34,103 nucleotides of DNA from Vulcanimicrobiia bacterium. Its GTDB lineage: Bacteria > Vulcanimicrobiota > Vulcanimicrobiia > Eremiobacterales > Eremiobacteraceae. The position numbers and the translations under genes were made by a program. Of this stretch, positions 21,647 through 30,522 are shown one piece after another. Below the pieces are notes generated by a model. That model had not been told where the DNA came from and did no database searches. It saw nothing but the letters and a program-made list of their open reading frames with translations. Positions within the stretch are counted from its first letter, which is position 1; each line of letters begins with the position of its first letter. The DNA is taken from assembly GCA_025450855.1 (NCBI GenBank), contig JANWLL010000102.1:1-34103 (forward strand), read 5' to 3'.

Positions 21647-23014
21647 ATGACGATCCACTTCGATCGCAAGCAGGTGCACGACGACCTGCATAGCCCGAGC
21701 GCGCCCGCCGTCCTCGATTCGTCGATGCGCCGCGCTGTGGAGCACAAACATGCCGCGCAGGCGCTGATCGCTTGGGACGAGCTGCGCGAACGGGCACACG
21801 AGATCAAGGCCTACGCGATCGAGCATCTCGACGAACTGCTCGTCCGGTTCGAGAGCGAATTCATCGCGCGCGGCGGGCGCGTCCTGTGGACCCAGACCGC
21901 CGACGAGGCCGCATCGCGCTTTCTCGACATCTGCCGGACGCACGGGGCGCGCAGCGTCGTCAAAGGCAAGTCGATGGTGTCCGAAGAGCTCGAGCTCAAT
22001 GCGCGCCTGACCGCCGCCGGGATCGATCCGGTCGAGACGGACCTGGGCGAATACATCGTGCAGCTCGCGGGCGAGCGCCCGACGCACATCATCGCACCCG
22101 CTATCCACATGTCGCGCCAGGACGTCGGCTCGCTCTTCGAACGCAAGCTGAAGGTCGACTATACCGACGACCCGGAGGTGCTGAGCGAGATCGCGCGCGT
22201 CCGTCTGCGGCAGCGCTACCTCGACGCCGGTGTCGGCATGACCGGCGCGAACTTCGGCATCGCCGAGACCGGCACGGTCGTCGTCGTCGAGAACGAAGGC
22301 AACGGCGGCTTGTCGTCGCAGGCGCCGCCGGTGCAGATCGTCGTCATGGGCATCGAAAAAGTCATCCCGACGCTCGACGACCTCATCGTTTTTCTCCAGC
22401 TGCTCGCTAGGTCCGGGACCGGCCAGAAGATGTCGACGTACGTCCACCATTTCCTCGGGCCCGTCGACGGGCGCGCGATGTATTGCATCTTCGTCGATGC
22501 CGGTCGCACGGCATTGCTCGCCGACCCCGTCGCGCGCGAATCGCTCTACTGCATCCGCTGCGGTGCGTGCCTCAACGTCTGCCCGATCTACCGGCGTGTC
22601 GGCGGCGGTGCGTACGGCTGGGTCTACCCCGGTCCGATCGGGTCCGTCATCACGCCGTCGATGGTCGGCGTCGAAGACGCGGGCGAGCTCCCCTTCGCGT
22701 CGACGCTTTGCGGCGCATGCGCAGTGGAGTGCCCGGTGAAGATCGACCTTCCGCACCTGCTCGTCCATCAACGTGCGCGAGCGGTCGATGAGGGCGCCGC
22801 GTCCTCGCCGTTCGAGAACGCCGCCGTCGCTTCATGGACGCGGGCGATGTCATCGTCGCGAGGTTACTCGTTCGCGGTTTTGGCAGCGCGCGTCGGCGGT
22901 GCCGCCTCATCGATGCTACCGTGGATCTCGCCTGCCGCGCGCGCGTGGTCGAAAGAACGATCGATGCCGAAGGTCGCGTCGATGACGTTCAAGGATTGGT
23001 GGCGCGAGCGATGA
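21647..23014 (+). CDS. lutB: lactate utilization Fe-S protein LutB (LldF/YkgF)
   Basis: The 455-residue protein has the LutB layout. The N-terminal LUD domain (~60-290) includes KGKSMVSEELELN, IVQLAGERPTHIIAPAIH, GMTGANFGIAETGT and NEGNGG. The middle holds two 4Fe-4S motifs, CIRCGACLNVCPIY and CGACAVECPVKID (~305-380). The C-terminal region ends in TFKDWW, typical of the family. It passes electrons from lactate oxidation. Its stop overlaps the lutC ATG. Confidence 0.95.
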   Translation: MTIHFDRKQVHDDLHSPSAPAVLDSSMRRAVEHKHAAQALIAWDELRERAHEIKAYAIEHLDELLVRFESEFIARGGRVLWTQTADEAASRFLDICRTHGARSVVKGKSMVSEELELNARLTAAGIDPVETDLGEYIVQLAGERPTHIIAPAIHMSRQDVGSLFERKLKVDYTDDPEVLSEIARVRLRQRYLDAGVGMTGANFGIAETGTVVVVENEGNGGLSSQAPPVQIVVMGIEKVIPTLDDLIVFLQLLARSGTGQKMSTYVHHFLGPVDGRAMYCIFVDAGRTALLADPVARESLYCIRCGACLNVCPIYRRVGGGAYGWVYPGPIGSVITPSMVGVEDAGELPFASTLCGACAVECPVKIDLPHLLVHQRARAVDEGAASSPFENAAVASWTRAMSSSRGYSFAVLAARVGGAASSMLPWISPAARAWSKERSMPKVASMTFKDWWRER

Positions 23015-23640
23015 CGGACGATTCCGGACGAGCGAGTTTTCTCGCTCGCGTCGCTGCCGCGCTCGGGCGGAAAGAAGGCGAGCCTCGCCCGGCCGCGCCG
23101 ATCCAACGGGCTGTCGGTGCGTCGACGTTTGACGAAGAAACCACGCGTGACGCGGCTGCGCTCGCAATACGGTTTCGCGACGAGCTCGGGCTCGTCTCGG
23201 GCGAAACTGTGTTCGTGCCCGATGTGGGCGGAGTCGACGCGGAGATCGAGCGCATCGTCCGATCGCGTGGTCTCGGCCCAGCGGAAAGCGATTTGAAGAA
23301 GGCCGACTACGCGGTGTTGCGAGCTGAAGCGCTCATCGCTGACACCGGAACGGCGCTCGTCATCGAGCGTACCGCGGAACGCCGGCTGGCTCCGTACTTG
23401 CCGAGGACGTGCATCGTCGTCGCGGATTCAGACGCGCTGTTCCCCACGATGTCGAGCGCATCGCTCGCCGCGCTTCACGCAGCCGCACGGCGGGGCGATA
23501 AGGGCGAGGCGGTTTTGATAACAGGACCGGCGCGCACGGCGGACATCGAAAAGACGCTCGTCCTAGGCGCGCACGGTCCGCGACATCTCATCGTCATCAT
23601 CGCCGGAATCCAGGCGGCAGAAAAAGACGCGCCGTCGTGA
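23011..23640 (+). CDS. lutC: lactate utilization protein LutC (LUD domain)
   Basis: The 209-residue product begins in the lutB stop (ATGA). After a family-typical start (RASFLARVAAALGRKEG) it shows the LUD domain: ADYAVLRAEALIADTGTALV, RTCIVVADSDALFPTMS and GPARTADIEKTLVLGAHGP. The motif GPSRTADIE-like near the end is diagnostic. It completes the LutABC lactate-oxidising complex. It overlaps the following SDR gene by 4 bases, so that enzyme belongs to the same operon. Confidence 0.94.
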   Translation: MTDDSGRASFLARVAAALGRKEGEPRPAAPIQRAVGASTFDEETTRDAAALAIRFRDELGLVSGETVFVPDVGGVDAEIERIVRSRGLGPAESDLKKADYAVLRAEALIADTGTALVIERTAERRLAPYLPRTCIVVADSDALFPTMSSASLAALHAAARRGDKGEAVLITGPARTADIEKTLVLGAHGPRHLIVIIAGIQAAEKDAPS

Positions 23641-24389
23641 TCGGCGACGTCACCGGGAAATCGGTCCTCGTCATCGGCGGCACGCGCGGCATCGGCGTGG
23701 CGATCGTGCGGCGTCTCGCTGAGGGCGGCGCGTCGGTCGGTCTCACCGGGCGCGACCTCAAGGCGGCAGAAGGCACCGCGATGAGGATCGGCGCGAAAGC
23801 GAAAGGCTACGCGCTCGACGTTGACGACCGCGCGGCGATCGACGATGTCGTCAAAAGCTTCGATGCGGCCTACGACGGTGCCGATGCGCTCGTCTACAGC
23901 GCCGGCATCAGCCCGACATATACGTCGGGCGAGAAACTCGACGTCGCCGATTGGGATTCGATCCTGAGCGTCAACCTGACCGGTGCGTTCGTCGCGGCGA
24001 AGGCGTTCGCGCGGCACGCGATCGAGCGCGGCCGATCGGCATCGATCGTCTTCGTCGGATCGATAGCCGGCTCGTCAGGAGCCGCGCGCCTTACTGCCTA
24101 CTCCGCGTCGAAAGCCGGGCTCGTCGGCCTCGCGAAATCGCTCGCGCTCGATTGGGCCCGCTACGGGATCCGGGTCAACGTGCTCGCGCCCGGCTGGGTC
24201 GAGACCGACATGACGACAGGCGTTCGCGCGAGCGACACGCTTTCGAAATGGATCGAGTCGCGCACCCCGCAAGGACGGATGGCCAAGCCGGAAGAGATCG
24301 CCGATATGGCGACCTTCCTCGTATCCGATAGCGCTTCGTTCGCGACGGGCGCCGTCTTCATGCTTGACGGCGGCTGGACGGCGGGCTAA
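23637..24389 (+). CDS. short-chain dehydrogenase/reductase
   Basis: GTG 23637 overlaps the lutC stop and gives 250 residues, the normal classical-SDR length. The Rossmann motif is GGTRGIG (residues ~14-20) and NAG is replaced by SAG (LVYSAGIS). The catalytic set includes a Ser in FVGSIAGS, Y155 and K159 (TAYSASK). The C-terminal GAVFMLDGGWTAG closes the family pattern. It would oxidise or reduce a hydroxyl or keto group with NAD(P)H. Coupling to lutABC suggests a hydroxy- or keto-acid link, but the substrate cannot be named. Confidence 0.93.
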   Translation: MIGDVTGKSVLVIGGTRGIGVAIVRRLAEGGASVGLTGRDLKAAEGTAMRIGAKAKGYALDVDDRAAIDDVVKSFDAAYDGADALVYSAGISPTYTSGEKLDVADWDSILSVNLTGAFVAAKAFARHAIERGRSASIVFVGSIAGSSGAARLTAYSASKAGLVGLAKSLALDWARYGIRVNVLAPGWVETDMTTGVRASDTLSKWIESRTPQGRMAKPEEIADMATFLVSDSASFATGAVFMLDGGWTAG

Positions 24390-24392
24390 AGG

Positions 24393-25607
24393 CTAGTACT
24401 TCTCGACGTTCGGATCGACGTCGTCTGACCAGCGCGTGATGCCGCCCTTCAGATTACGTGCATTAGAAAACCCGCTGCGACGCAAGAACTCGACGGCGCG
24501 CCCGCTGCGGCCGCCCGTGTGGCAATAGACGATAGTCTCCGCGTCCTTGTCGAGCTCGCCGATGCGATCGGTGAACTCGCCGAGCGGTATCCACTTCGTG
24601 TACGGCAGCGCCGCGATGTCGAGCTCGAAGTCCTCGCGCACGTCGACGAGTTCGATGCGTTCGCCGCGATCGAGCTTCGCCTTCAGCTCGACGGGGGTGA
24701 GGTCGGTTCCCGGTTCGCTCACGCTCGCGCCGCCTGACCCTTCCGCGTCGGCCGCGCCGACGCCGCAAAACGCCTCGTAATCGATGAGCTCTGTGACGCT
24801 CGGATGCGCTCCACACACCGGACACTCCGGGTCCTTGCGCAGCCGCAGCTCGCGGAAGCGCATCTCGAGCGCATCGAAGACGAGCAGCCGTCCGGCGAGC
24901 GATTCGCCGATGCCGGTGATGCGCTTTATCGTCTCCGTCGCTTGTATCATGCCGATGAGACCGGGCAACACGCCGAAGACGCCGCCCTCCTCGCATGACG
25001 GCACCGACCCCGGCGGCGGCGGTTCGGGGAAGAGGCAGCGATAGCATGGGCCGATCGTGGCGTCGAAAAGCGACGCTTGGCCTTCGAATCTGTAGACCGA
25101 ACCGTAGACGAGCGGTTTGCCGAGCAGCACGCACGCGTCGTTCGTCAGATAGCGCGTCGGGAAATTATCGGTGCCGTCGACGATGACGTCGTAGCCGCGC
25201 ATGATGTCCATCGCGTTCGCGCTCGTCAGCCGTTCCTCGTGGATGATGGTGCGGACGAATGGGTTAAGCTCGGTGATCCGGCGCGCGGCCGACTCGGCCT
25301 TCGAGCTGCCGACGCCGCTCGTCGAATGGATGACCTGACGCTGGAGATTCGACTCCTCGACGACGTCGAAGTCGGCGATGCCGAGCGCGCCGACTCCCGC
25401 CGCCGCGAGATAGAGTCCGACGGGCGCACCCAAGCCGCCGGCGCCGACGATGAGGGCGCTCGCCCGCTTGAGCTTTTCTTGGCCTTCGATGCCGACTTGA
25501 GGCAACGTCAGATGACGCGAGTACCGCTTACGTTCCTCGCGCGTGAGACCGGACGTCAGGTGAGTCGCCACGGCCGGCAGGTTTCGACGGCCGCGGCCTG
25601 CGTTCAC
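24393..25607 (-). CDS. MoeB/ThiF-type adenylyltransferase fused to a rhodanese domain
   Basis: The GTG at 25607 overlaps the aquaporin stop and gives 404 residues; a second GTG at 25571 starts nearer to the family N-terminus (LTREERKRYSRHLTLPQVG). The E1-like domain shows GAGGLGAPVGLYLAAAGVG, ESNLQRQVIH, DGTDNFPTRY and zinc Cys pairs CYRC and CPVC. The C-terminal rhodanese domain (~295-404) carries the persulfide Cys in YCHTGGRSGRA. The enzyme adenylates the C-terminal Gly of a ubiquitin-like sulfur carrier (MoaD/ThiS type) and loads sulfur, for molybdopterin, thiamine or thiolated metabolites. The carrier gene is not in the window. It ends 3 bases from the convergent SDR. Confidence 0.92.
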   Translation of the reverse strand: MNAGRGRRNLPAVATHLTSGLTREERKRYSRHLTLPQVGIEGQEKLKRASALIVGAGGLGAPVGLYLAAAGVGALGIADFDVVEESNLQRQVIHSTSGVGSSKAESAARRITELNPFVRTIIHEERLTSANAMDIMRGYDVIVDGTDNFPTRYLTNDACVLLGKPLVYGSVYRFEGQASLFDATIGPCYRCLFPEPPPPGSVPSCEEGGVFGVLPGLIGMIQATETIKRITGIGESLAGRLLVFDALEMRFRELRLRKDPECPVCGAHPSVTELIDYEAFCGVGAADAEGSGGASVSEPGTDLTPVELKAKLDRGERIELVDVREDFELDIAALPYTKWIPLGEFTDRIGELDKDAETIVYCHTGGRSGRAVEFLRRSGFSNARNLKGGITRWSDDVDPNVEKY

Positions 25608-26251
25608 TCCTTGTCGCGGATCACCATATAGACGAGCGCCGCGACGATGCCGCCGACGATCGGGGCGACGATGAACAGCCATAACTGGCTGACGGGATCT
25701 CCGCCGCCGGAATACAGCGCCGGGCCGATGCTGCGCGCCGGGTTGATCGACGCGTTCGTCACCGGGATCGCCACGAAGTTCGTCACCGCAAGCGCAAGGC
25801 CGATCGGGATGCCGGCGAGCCCGGCAGGAGCGATCTTCGACGTCGAGCCGATGACGGTCAGCACGAGCACCATCGTCAGCAAAGCTTCGGTCAGGAAGCC
25901 GCCGAGCACGGTGTAGTCGCCTTGGATCGAGTTCGCGGTCGCGGCGATGCCGCCGGACACGATGGGGAGCAGCGCTCCCGCGCCCGCGATGCCGCCGACC
26001 ACTTGCGCGATGACGTAGCCGGGGACGTCCGCCCAGCTCATGCGGCCCGCGACCGCAAGACCGATCGTCACCGCCGGATTGATGTGGCAGCCGGAGATCG
26101 GACCGATGGCGTACGCCATCGCGACGAGCGTGAGACCGAATGTGAGAGCGATGCCGACGATGCCGATCTTGTCGCCGCTGATAGCGGCAGCGCCGACGCC
26201 GCAGAACACCAGCACGAACGTGCCGACGAGCTCGGCCAAATACTTCTTCAT
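25604..26251 (-). CDS. aqpZ: aquaporin Z-like water channel
   Basis: The 215-residue protein starts behind a perfect AGGAGG-type site. It has six membrane helices and both pore loops with NPA motifs: SGCHINPAVT and NASINPARSIGPAL. The N-terminal MKKYLAELVGTFVLVFCGVG is typical of AqpZ. The Arg after the second NPA forms part of the selectivity filter. The water-channel subtype, rather than a glycerol channel, is suggested by its short loops and by the lack of a GlpF-type Asp after NPAR. The downstream MoeB-rhodanese gene overlaps by 4 bases. Confidence 0.92.
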   Translation of the reverse strand: MKKYLAELVGTFVLVFCGVGAAAISGDKIGIVGIALTFGLTLVAMAYAIGPISGCHINPAVTIGLAVAGRMSWADVPGYVIAQVVGGIAGAGALLPIVSGGIAATANSIQGDYTVLGGFLTEALLTMVLVLTVIGSTSKIAPAGLAGIPIGLALAVTNFVAIPVTNASINPARSIGPALYSGGGDPVSQLWLFIVAPIVGGIVAALVYMVIRDKE

Positions 26252-26304
26252 CCGTTCCTCCTATGGAAGAGCTGGAAGAGCACAGCGCAGTCGGAGCGGG
26301 ACTT

Positions 26305-26325
26305 GTCGCAACGCCGAGTTGCGAC
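26305..26325. repeat. inverted repeat upstream of aquaporin
   Basis: GTCGCAAC-GCCGA-GTTGCGAC is a perfect 8-5-8 inverted repeat in the 120-base gap between the divergent aquaporin and small-ORF genes. It could be a regulator-binding site or a hairpin; there is no T-tract. Confidence 0.5.
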
Positions 26326-26346
26326 CTGCGATGAAGGGCGTGGCAC

Positions 26347-26371
26347 GGCTCGCGCAGTAGACGCGCGAGCC
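26347..26371 (+). promoter_or_regulatory. 9-bp stem-loop directly abutting a start codon
   Basis: GGCTCGCGC (26347-26355) and GCGCGAGCC (26363-26371) are perfect complements around a 7-base loop. The last base of the stem touches the ATG of the 68-residue ORF at 26372. In mRNA this would bury the ribosome-binding region. Confidence 0.55.
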
Positions 26372-26578
26372 ATGACGGACGAAAGCCAAAAACACGAGCC
26401 GGTCCTCGACCTGCGCCACATCGGTCGCGTGCTCGACAAGGACATGCCCGTCCGCCAAGCCGGTTGGGAGATGTCGAAGCCGGGTTCACCCGACATGCGA
26501 CGCCGCAGGTACACGGTGCCGATGCCGCACCTGGAACCGAAGCCGGGTCCCGACAACCCGCCTCAGACCGTTCGCTAG
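26372..26578 (+). CDS. small hypothetical protein
   Basis: The 68-residue hydrophilic product (MTDESQKHEPVLDLRHIGRV...) has an Arg run (DMRRRRYTVP) and ends in a Pro-rich stretch. I do not recognise it. It fits exactly between the divergent aquaporin and the convergent GNAT gene, with sensible amino-acid composition, which favours a real gene. Against it, no Shine-Dalgarno sequence is visible and a hairpin abuts the ATG. Confidence 0.5.
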   Translation: MTDESQKHEPVLDLRHIGRVLDKDMPVRQAGWEMSKPGSPDMRRRRYTVPMPHLEPKPGPDNPPQTVR

Positions 26579-26585
26579 GCGGCCG

Positions 26586-27047
26586 CTAGAGCCGCAGCTC
26601 CATCTCACCGGTCAGTACGAAACCCATCGACTCGTAGAGCGGCCGCCCGAACGGCGACGCTTGCAGCCGGACGACTTTGCATCCTAGGGAGCGAAGCCAG
26701 TCGATCGCGGCCGTCGTCAGCGCCCGTGCGGCGCCTCGGCGGCGGTACGACGGTTCGACGAACACGTTGGCGACATATCCGCTCGGCACTGTCTTGAGGT
26801 AACGCTCGGACATCGAACGTTTGAGCAGCGCGACCGCCGATCCGACGACCTTCGAGTTCATGTCGACGACGAAGTAGCGGCTCTCACCGCTCGCCGCGCT
26901 TTCCGAATACGTCGCTGCGAAAAGCGAGACGAACTGCGGGTCGAGCTCGCCATCGGGCCATCCGAGCTCGCGCCGCATACCGAGATAGTGTTCCGCCGCG
27001 AGCGCCAGCTCGCTGCGCTGCGCCTCGCGTGTGACGATCCTGCTCAT
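26586..27047 (-). CDS. GNAT family N-acetyltransferase
   Basis: The 153-residue protein has the GNAT fold: a beta strand YFVVDMNSKVVGSAVALL, then the acetyl-CoA site in VANVFVEPSYRRRGAARALT (the R/Q-x-x-G-x-G/A pattern as RRRGAA), and the terminal ASPFGRPLYESMGFV. It would move an acetyl group from acetyl-CoA to a small amine or protein; the substrate is unknown. It is divergent from the MocR-type regulator, with 60 bases between the two starts. Confidence 0.9.
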   Translation of the reverse strand: MSRIVTREAQRSELALAAEHYLGMRRELGWPDGELDPQFVSLFAATYSESAASGESRYFVVDMNSKVVGSAVALLKRSMSERYLKTVPSGYVANVFVEPSYRRRGAARALTTAAIDWLRSLGCKVVRLQASPFGRPLYESMGFVLTGEMELRL

Positions 27048-27071
27048 GCGGAAGGGTTCTAAGGCGGCATG

Positions 27072-27100
27072 CTTGTACCTATCCAGCGAGTAAGGACAAG
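27072..27100. promoter_or_regulatory. possible regulator binding site in the GNAT/MocR gap
   Basis: CTTGT (27072-27076) and ACAAG (27096-27100) flank an imperfect dyad in the only promoter-bearing gap between the divergent GNAT and MocR-type genes. MocR proteins usually control their neighbours from such sites. The arms are short, so this is weak. Confidence 0.3.
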
Positions 27101-27107
27101 TATATCA

Positions 27108-28646
27108 ATGCCGGCTACCCTGACTCAGATCCAATTCCACGGCCGCGATAAGCGCCCGCTCTATCAGCAGCTCGCGGAGGGCATCGCGCAGCAGATCCGC
27201 AACGGGGCGCTCCCGCTCGGGACCCGCTTGCCGCCGCTGAGAGAGCTCGCGAAACGGCACGCCGTCGCGCTCGTCACCGCGAGTCAGGCGTACGAAGCGC
27301 TCTCGGCCGAAGGCCTCGTCGAGTCGCGAACCGGACGCGGTACATTCGTGTCGTTCGATTCCGACGGCGTCGAAACGATCGAGAGCCCGCGGCCCGTCAC
27401 GGCGCGCCAAGACGATCAGTGGGATTCGGCGTTGTCGCGCTATAGCGCGCAGACGCGCCGCGTCGCGGCCATGCATCTGCTCCGCTCGTCGTTCCGGCCA
27501 GGGACGATAGCGCTTTCGAACGGCCACACCGCACCAGAGACGTATCCGCTCGCAGATTTCGCGCGCTGCTACGCGCGCACGTTCCTCGACGATCCGCCCG
27601 AGATCCACCAGTATCGCGCCGACCGCGGTGATCCGGCGTTGCGCGAGATCTTCGCCGCGCGCTTGCGCGCGCGCGGTGCCGATGTCAGCGCCGACGACAT
27701 CCTCGTCGTCAGCGGCGCGCAGCAAGCGCTCAGCCTCGTCGCAGAGACGTTCCTCGACCTTGGCGATTTCGCCGCGGCGGAGGCGCCGACGTACTTCTCG
27801 GCGCTCGAGGTGTTCGATCAGAAGCGCGTCTCGTGGGTGAACCTCGCTGGCGATGCCGACGGTGCCCTGCCCGATTCGATCGCAGGAGCCGTGAGACGCT
27901 TCTCGCCGCGTCTCATGTACTTGAACACGGCGTCGCAAAATCCGAGCGGCTCGTTCCTCGCGCGCTCGCGTCATCGGGCGGTGCTCGACGTCGCGCGCGC
28001 GGCGAAGCTGACGATCGTCGAAGACCAGACGTCGTGGCCGCTTTCGTACGAAGGCGAAGCGCCGCCGCCGCTCCTCGCGAGCGACGCCGACGGGCGCGTC
28101 GTCCTCATCGAGAGCTTCTCGAAGCTGTTATTCCCGAGCTTGCGCATCGGCTACATCGCCGCGCGCGGACACGCGATGCAGGAGCTCGTCGCCGCAAAAC
28201 TGCGCGCCGACACGTTCACGACGACGGTCGCGCAACGCGCGCTCGTCCGCTTCATGGAATCGAAGGCTTCGGCGCGGCATCTCCGCACGACGCGCTTTCT
28301 CTACCGGCGACGGCGCGACGCGCTCATGACCGCGCTCGCGGGCGTCCTGCCGGACGGGGCGAGAGCGGTGGCCCCGCGCGGCGGCGTCAACGTCTGGGTC
28401 GAACTGCCGGTGGATTGGTCTTCGCTCGAGCTGTTCGGATACGCCGCGCAAGAGGGAGTGCTCTTTCTGCCGGGAACGCCGTTTTATCCGACGATGCCGG
28501 CGAACAACACGCTGCGCCTGTCGTTCGGAACCCTGCCCGAGAATCTCGCCGGGGAAGCGATGGCGCGGCTCGGCCGCGCGATCAGGCATTACGCATCCGC
28601 GCGCAAGAAGGCGCGGCGGACGGACGTCGCGGCGGCAGCCGTCTAA
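27108..28646 (+). CDS. MocR/GabR-type PLP-dependent transcriptional regulator
   Basis: ATG 27108 follows AAGGACAAG and gives 512 residues; an earlier ATG at 27069 would lie in the regulatory gap. The GntR winged helix occupies ~10-80 (RPLYQQLAEGIAQQIRNGALPLGTRLPPLRELAK, in part, then VTASQAYEALSAEGLVESRTGRGTF). A linker leads to a fold-type I aminotransferase domain. The PLP-binding lysine is K339 in LIESFSKLLFPSLRIGYI. Such proteins sense an amino-acid-derived amine or aldehyde. The next gene, P5C dehydrogenase, starts 9 bases after the stop and is the likely target. Confidence 0.93.
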   Translation: MPATLTQIQFHGRDKRPLYQQLAEGIAQQIRNGALPLGTRLPPLRELAKRHAVALVTASQAYEALSAEGLVESRTGRGTFVSFDSDGVETIESPRPVTARQDDQWDSALSRYSAQTRRVAAMHLLRSSFRPGTIALSNGHTAPETYPLADFARCYARTFLDDPPEIHQYRADRGDPALREIFAARLRARGADVSADDILVVSGAQQALSLVAETFLDLGDFAAAEAPTYFSALEVFDQKRVSWVNLAGDADGALPDSIAGAVRRFSPRLMYLNTASQNPSGSFLARSRHRAVLDVARAAKLTIVEDQTSWPLSYEGEAPPPLLASDADGRVVLIESFSKLLFPSLRIGYIAARGHAMQELVAAKLRADTFTTTVAQRALVRFMESKASARHLRTTRFLYRRRRDALMTALAGVLPDGARAVAPRGGVNVWVELPVDWSSLELFGYAAQEGVLFLPGTPFYPTMPANNTLRLSFGTLPENLAGEAMARLGRAIRHYASARKKARRTDVAAAAV

Positions 28647-28654
28647 GGAGAGAC

Positions 28655-30223
28655 ATGTCCACCGTCCTAGAGAAAGTCAGCGAATTCCGCAACGAGCCCG
28701 TCAAGACGTTCGCCGATGCCGCTTCACGCGAGGCGATGTCCGCCGCGATCGAAGCAGAGCGCAAGAAGTTCGGCACCGTGTACGATCTCGTCATCGACGG
28801 CAAGAAAGTCGAAGGCGGCAAGCAGTTCGCATCGCGCAATCCGGCGCGTCCCTCCGAAGTCGTCGGCATGGTGCAGTCCGCGACCCCCGATCAAGCGCGC
28901 GCCGCGATCGAGGCCGCCGATCGCGCTTTCCGGCGGTGGTCGAAGACGCCGGCCGAAAAGCGTGCTGAGGTGCTCTTCCGCGCGGCCGGAGCGGTGCGCA
29001 TGCGTCGCTACGAATTCGACGCGTTGCTCGTCCTCGAGGTGGGCAAGACTTGGGTCGAGGCCGACGGCGACGTCGCCGAAGGCATCGATTTCCTCGAATA
29101 CTACGGCCGCGAGATGCTCCGCTACGCGCAGCCGCACCCGATCACGCCGTTCGAAGGCGAGCGCAATGAGATGCGCTACATCCCGCTTGGCGCCGGCGTC
29201 GTGATCCCGCCCTGGAACTTCGCGTTCGCGATCATGGTCGGCATGACCGGAGCGGCGGTCGTCACCGGCAACACCGTCGTGCTCAAGCCGTCGAGCGACT
29301 CACCGGTCATCGCAGCGCGTTTCGTCGATCTGCTCGTCGACGCCGGACTTCCGGAGGACGTCGTCAGCCTCGTGACCGGTTCCGGGGGCGCGATCGGCGA
29401 CGAGCTCGTCAAGCATCCGCGCACGCGGTTCATCTCGTTCACCGGCAGCAAGGACGTCGGTCTGCACGTCAACCGGCTGGCTGCGGAGACTCAGCCCGGC
29501 CAGATATGGATCAAACGCGTCGTCGCGGAGATGGGCGGCAAAGACGGCATCATCGTCTCGGCCGACGCCGACATTGCGGCAGCGGTCGAAGGCGTCGCAC
29601 AGGCCGCGTTCGGTTATCAGGGGCAGAAATGTTCCGCCTGCTCGCGCGCGATCGTCGAGGCTCCCGTGTACGACGAGTTCGTCAAACGGCTCGTCGACCG
29701 CACGCACAAGATCACCGTCGGCGACACGACCGATCCGAACAAGGGCATGGGACCGGTCATCAACGAGTCGTCGATGAAGAAGATCCAGCAATACATCGAG
29801 GCCGGCAAAGCCGAAGGGAAGCTCGCGCACGGCGGCAAGCGCGTCGGCAGCGACGGTTACTTCGTCGAACCGACGATATTCGTCGACGTTCCGCCCGACG
29901 GCAAACTCGCACAGGAAGAGATCTTCGGTCCCGTGCTCGCCGTCATCAAGGCGAAGGACTACGACGACGCGCTCGCGATCGCCAACAACACGGAGTTCGG
30001 GTTGACCGGCTCCGTGTACTCGAAAGATCGCGCGAAGCTCGAGCGCGCGCGCGACGAGTTCCATGTCGGCAATCTCTACTTCAATAGGAAGAGCACGGGT
30101 GCGCTCGTCGGCGTCCACCCGTTCGGCGGATTCAATATGTCGGGAACGGATTCGAAGGCCGGAGGCCCGGATTACCTGCTGCTGTTCCTGCAGGCCAAGA
30201 GCGTCAGCGAAAAGACCGCCTAA
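28655..30223 (+). CDS. pruA: L-glutamate gamma-semialdehyde (P5C) dehydrogenase
   Basis: ATG 28655 with GGAGA upstream gives 522 residues, the length of the RocA/PruA class. Key elements are PPWNFAFAI, the cofactor region FTGSKDVGLHVN, the catalytic E292 in AEMGGKDGII and nucleophile C326 in GQKCSACSRA. The end HPFGGFNMSGTDSKAGGPDYLL is specific to P5C dehydrogenases among aldehyde dehydrogenases. It oxidises glutamate semialdehyde to glutamate, the last step of proline, ornithine or arginine breakdown. No proline dehydrogenase gene is in the window. Its stop overlaps the convergent hypothetical gene. Confidence 0.95.
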   Translation: MSTVLEKVSEFRNEPVKTFADAASREAMSAAIEAERKKFGTVYDLVIDGKKVEGGKQFASRNPARPSEVVGMVQSATPDQARAAIEAADRAFRRWSKTPAEKRAEVLFRAAGAVRMRRYEFDALLVLEVGKTWVEADGDVAEGIDFLEYYGREMLRYAQPHPITPFEGERNEMRYIPLGAGVVIPPWNFAFAIMVGMTGAAVVTGNTVVLKPSSDSPVIAARFVDLLVDAGLPEDVVSLVTGSGGAIGDELVKHPRTRFISFTGSKDVGLHVNRLAAETQPGQIWIKRVVAEMGGKDGIIVSADADIAAAVEGVAQAAFGYQGQKCSACSRAIVEAPVYDEFVKRLVDRTHKITVGDTTDPNKGMGPVINESSMKKIQQYIEAGKAEGKLAHGGKRVGSDGYFVEPTIFVDVPPDGKLAQEEIFGPVLAVIKAKDYDDALAIANNTEFGLTGSVYSKDRAKLERARDEFHVGNLYFNRKSTGALVGVHPFGGFNMSGTDSKAGGPDYLLLFLQAKSVSEKTA

Positions 30224-30522
30224 CGGCGGCGGAAGTGGACCTCGACGCCCGTACACGCGGCGAACGAACGCAGCTGGCTTTCGACGTCGCCGAGCCACTC
30301 GTCGGACGGCACCGAGCGGTCGAGCCACGAGATCGTTATCGCGCTGAGACCCGGCGTGATGATGCGCTCGACCGACGTGCCGCTGATGTCTGCGATGCCG
30401 TCGATCAGCTGACCGAACGCGACGGCGAGCTCGTTCGGAGAAGCGAGCGGACGCGTCACGGTGAACTGGATCGGATCGAAACCCGGCGGCAGCGGCTGGT
30501 TCGCGTGGGACGCTTCGTTCAT
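30220..30522 (-). CDS. hypothetical protein, 100 residues
   Basis: ATG 30522 follows AGGTGAG, a good ribosome site. The product begins MNEASHANQPLPPGFDP and contains a regular alternating pattern (ELAVAFGQLIDGIADISGTSVERIIT, in part; AITISWLD) ending GVEVHFRRR, consistent with a small alpha/beta fold. No family is recognised. It is convergent with pruA and has its own promoter region in the gap before the methyltransferase. Confidence 0.65.
   Translation of the reverse strand: MNEASHANQPLPPGFDPIQFTVTRPLASPNELAVAFGQLIDGIADISGTSVERIITPGLSAITISWLDRSVPSDEWLGDVESQLRSFAACTGVEVHFRRR

Noticed and set aside
21593-22771. 392-codon minus-strand open frame in lutB
   Set aside because: Shadow of lutB, which has two 4Fe-4S motifs and LUD motifs on the + strand.
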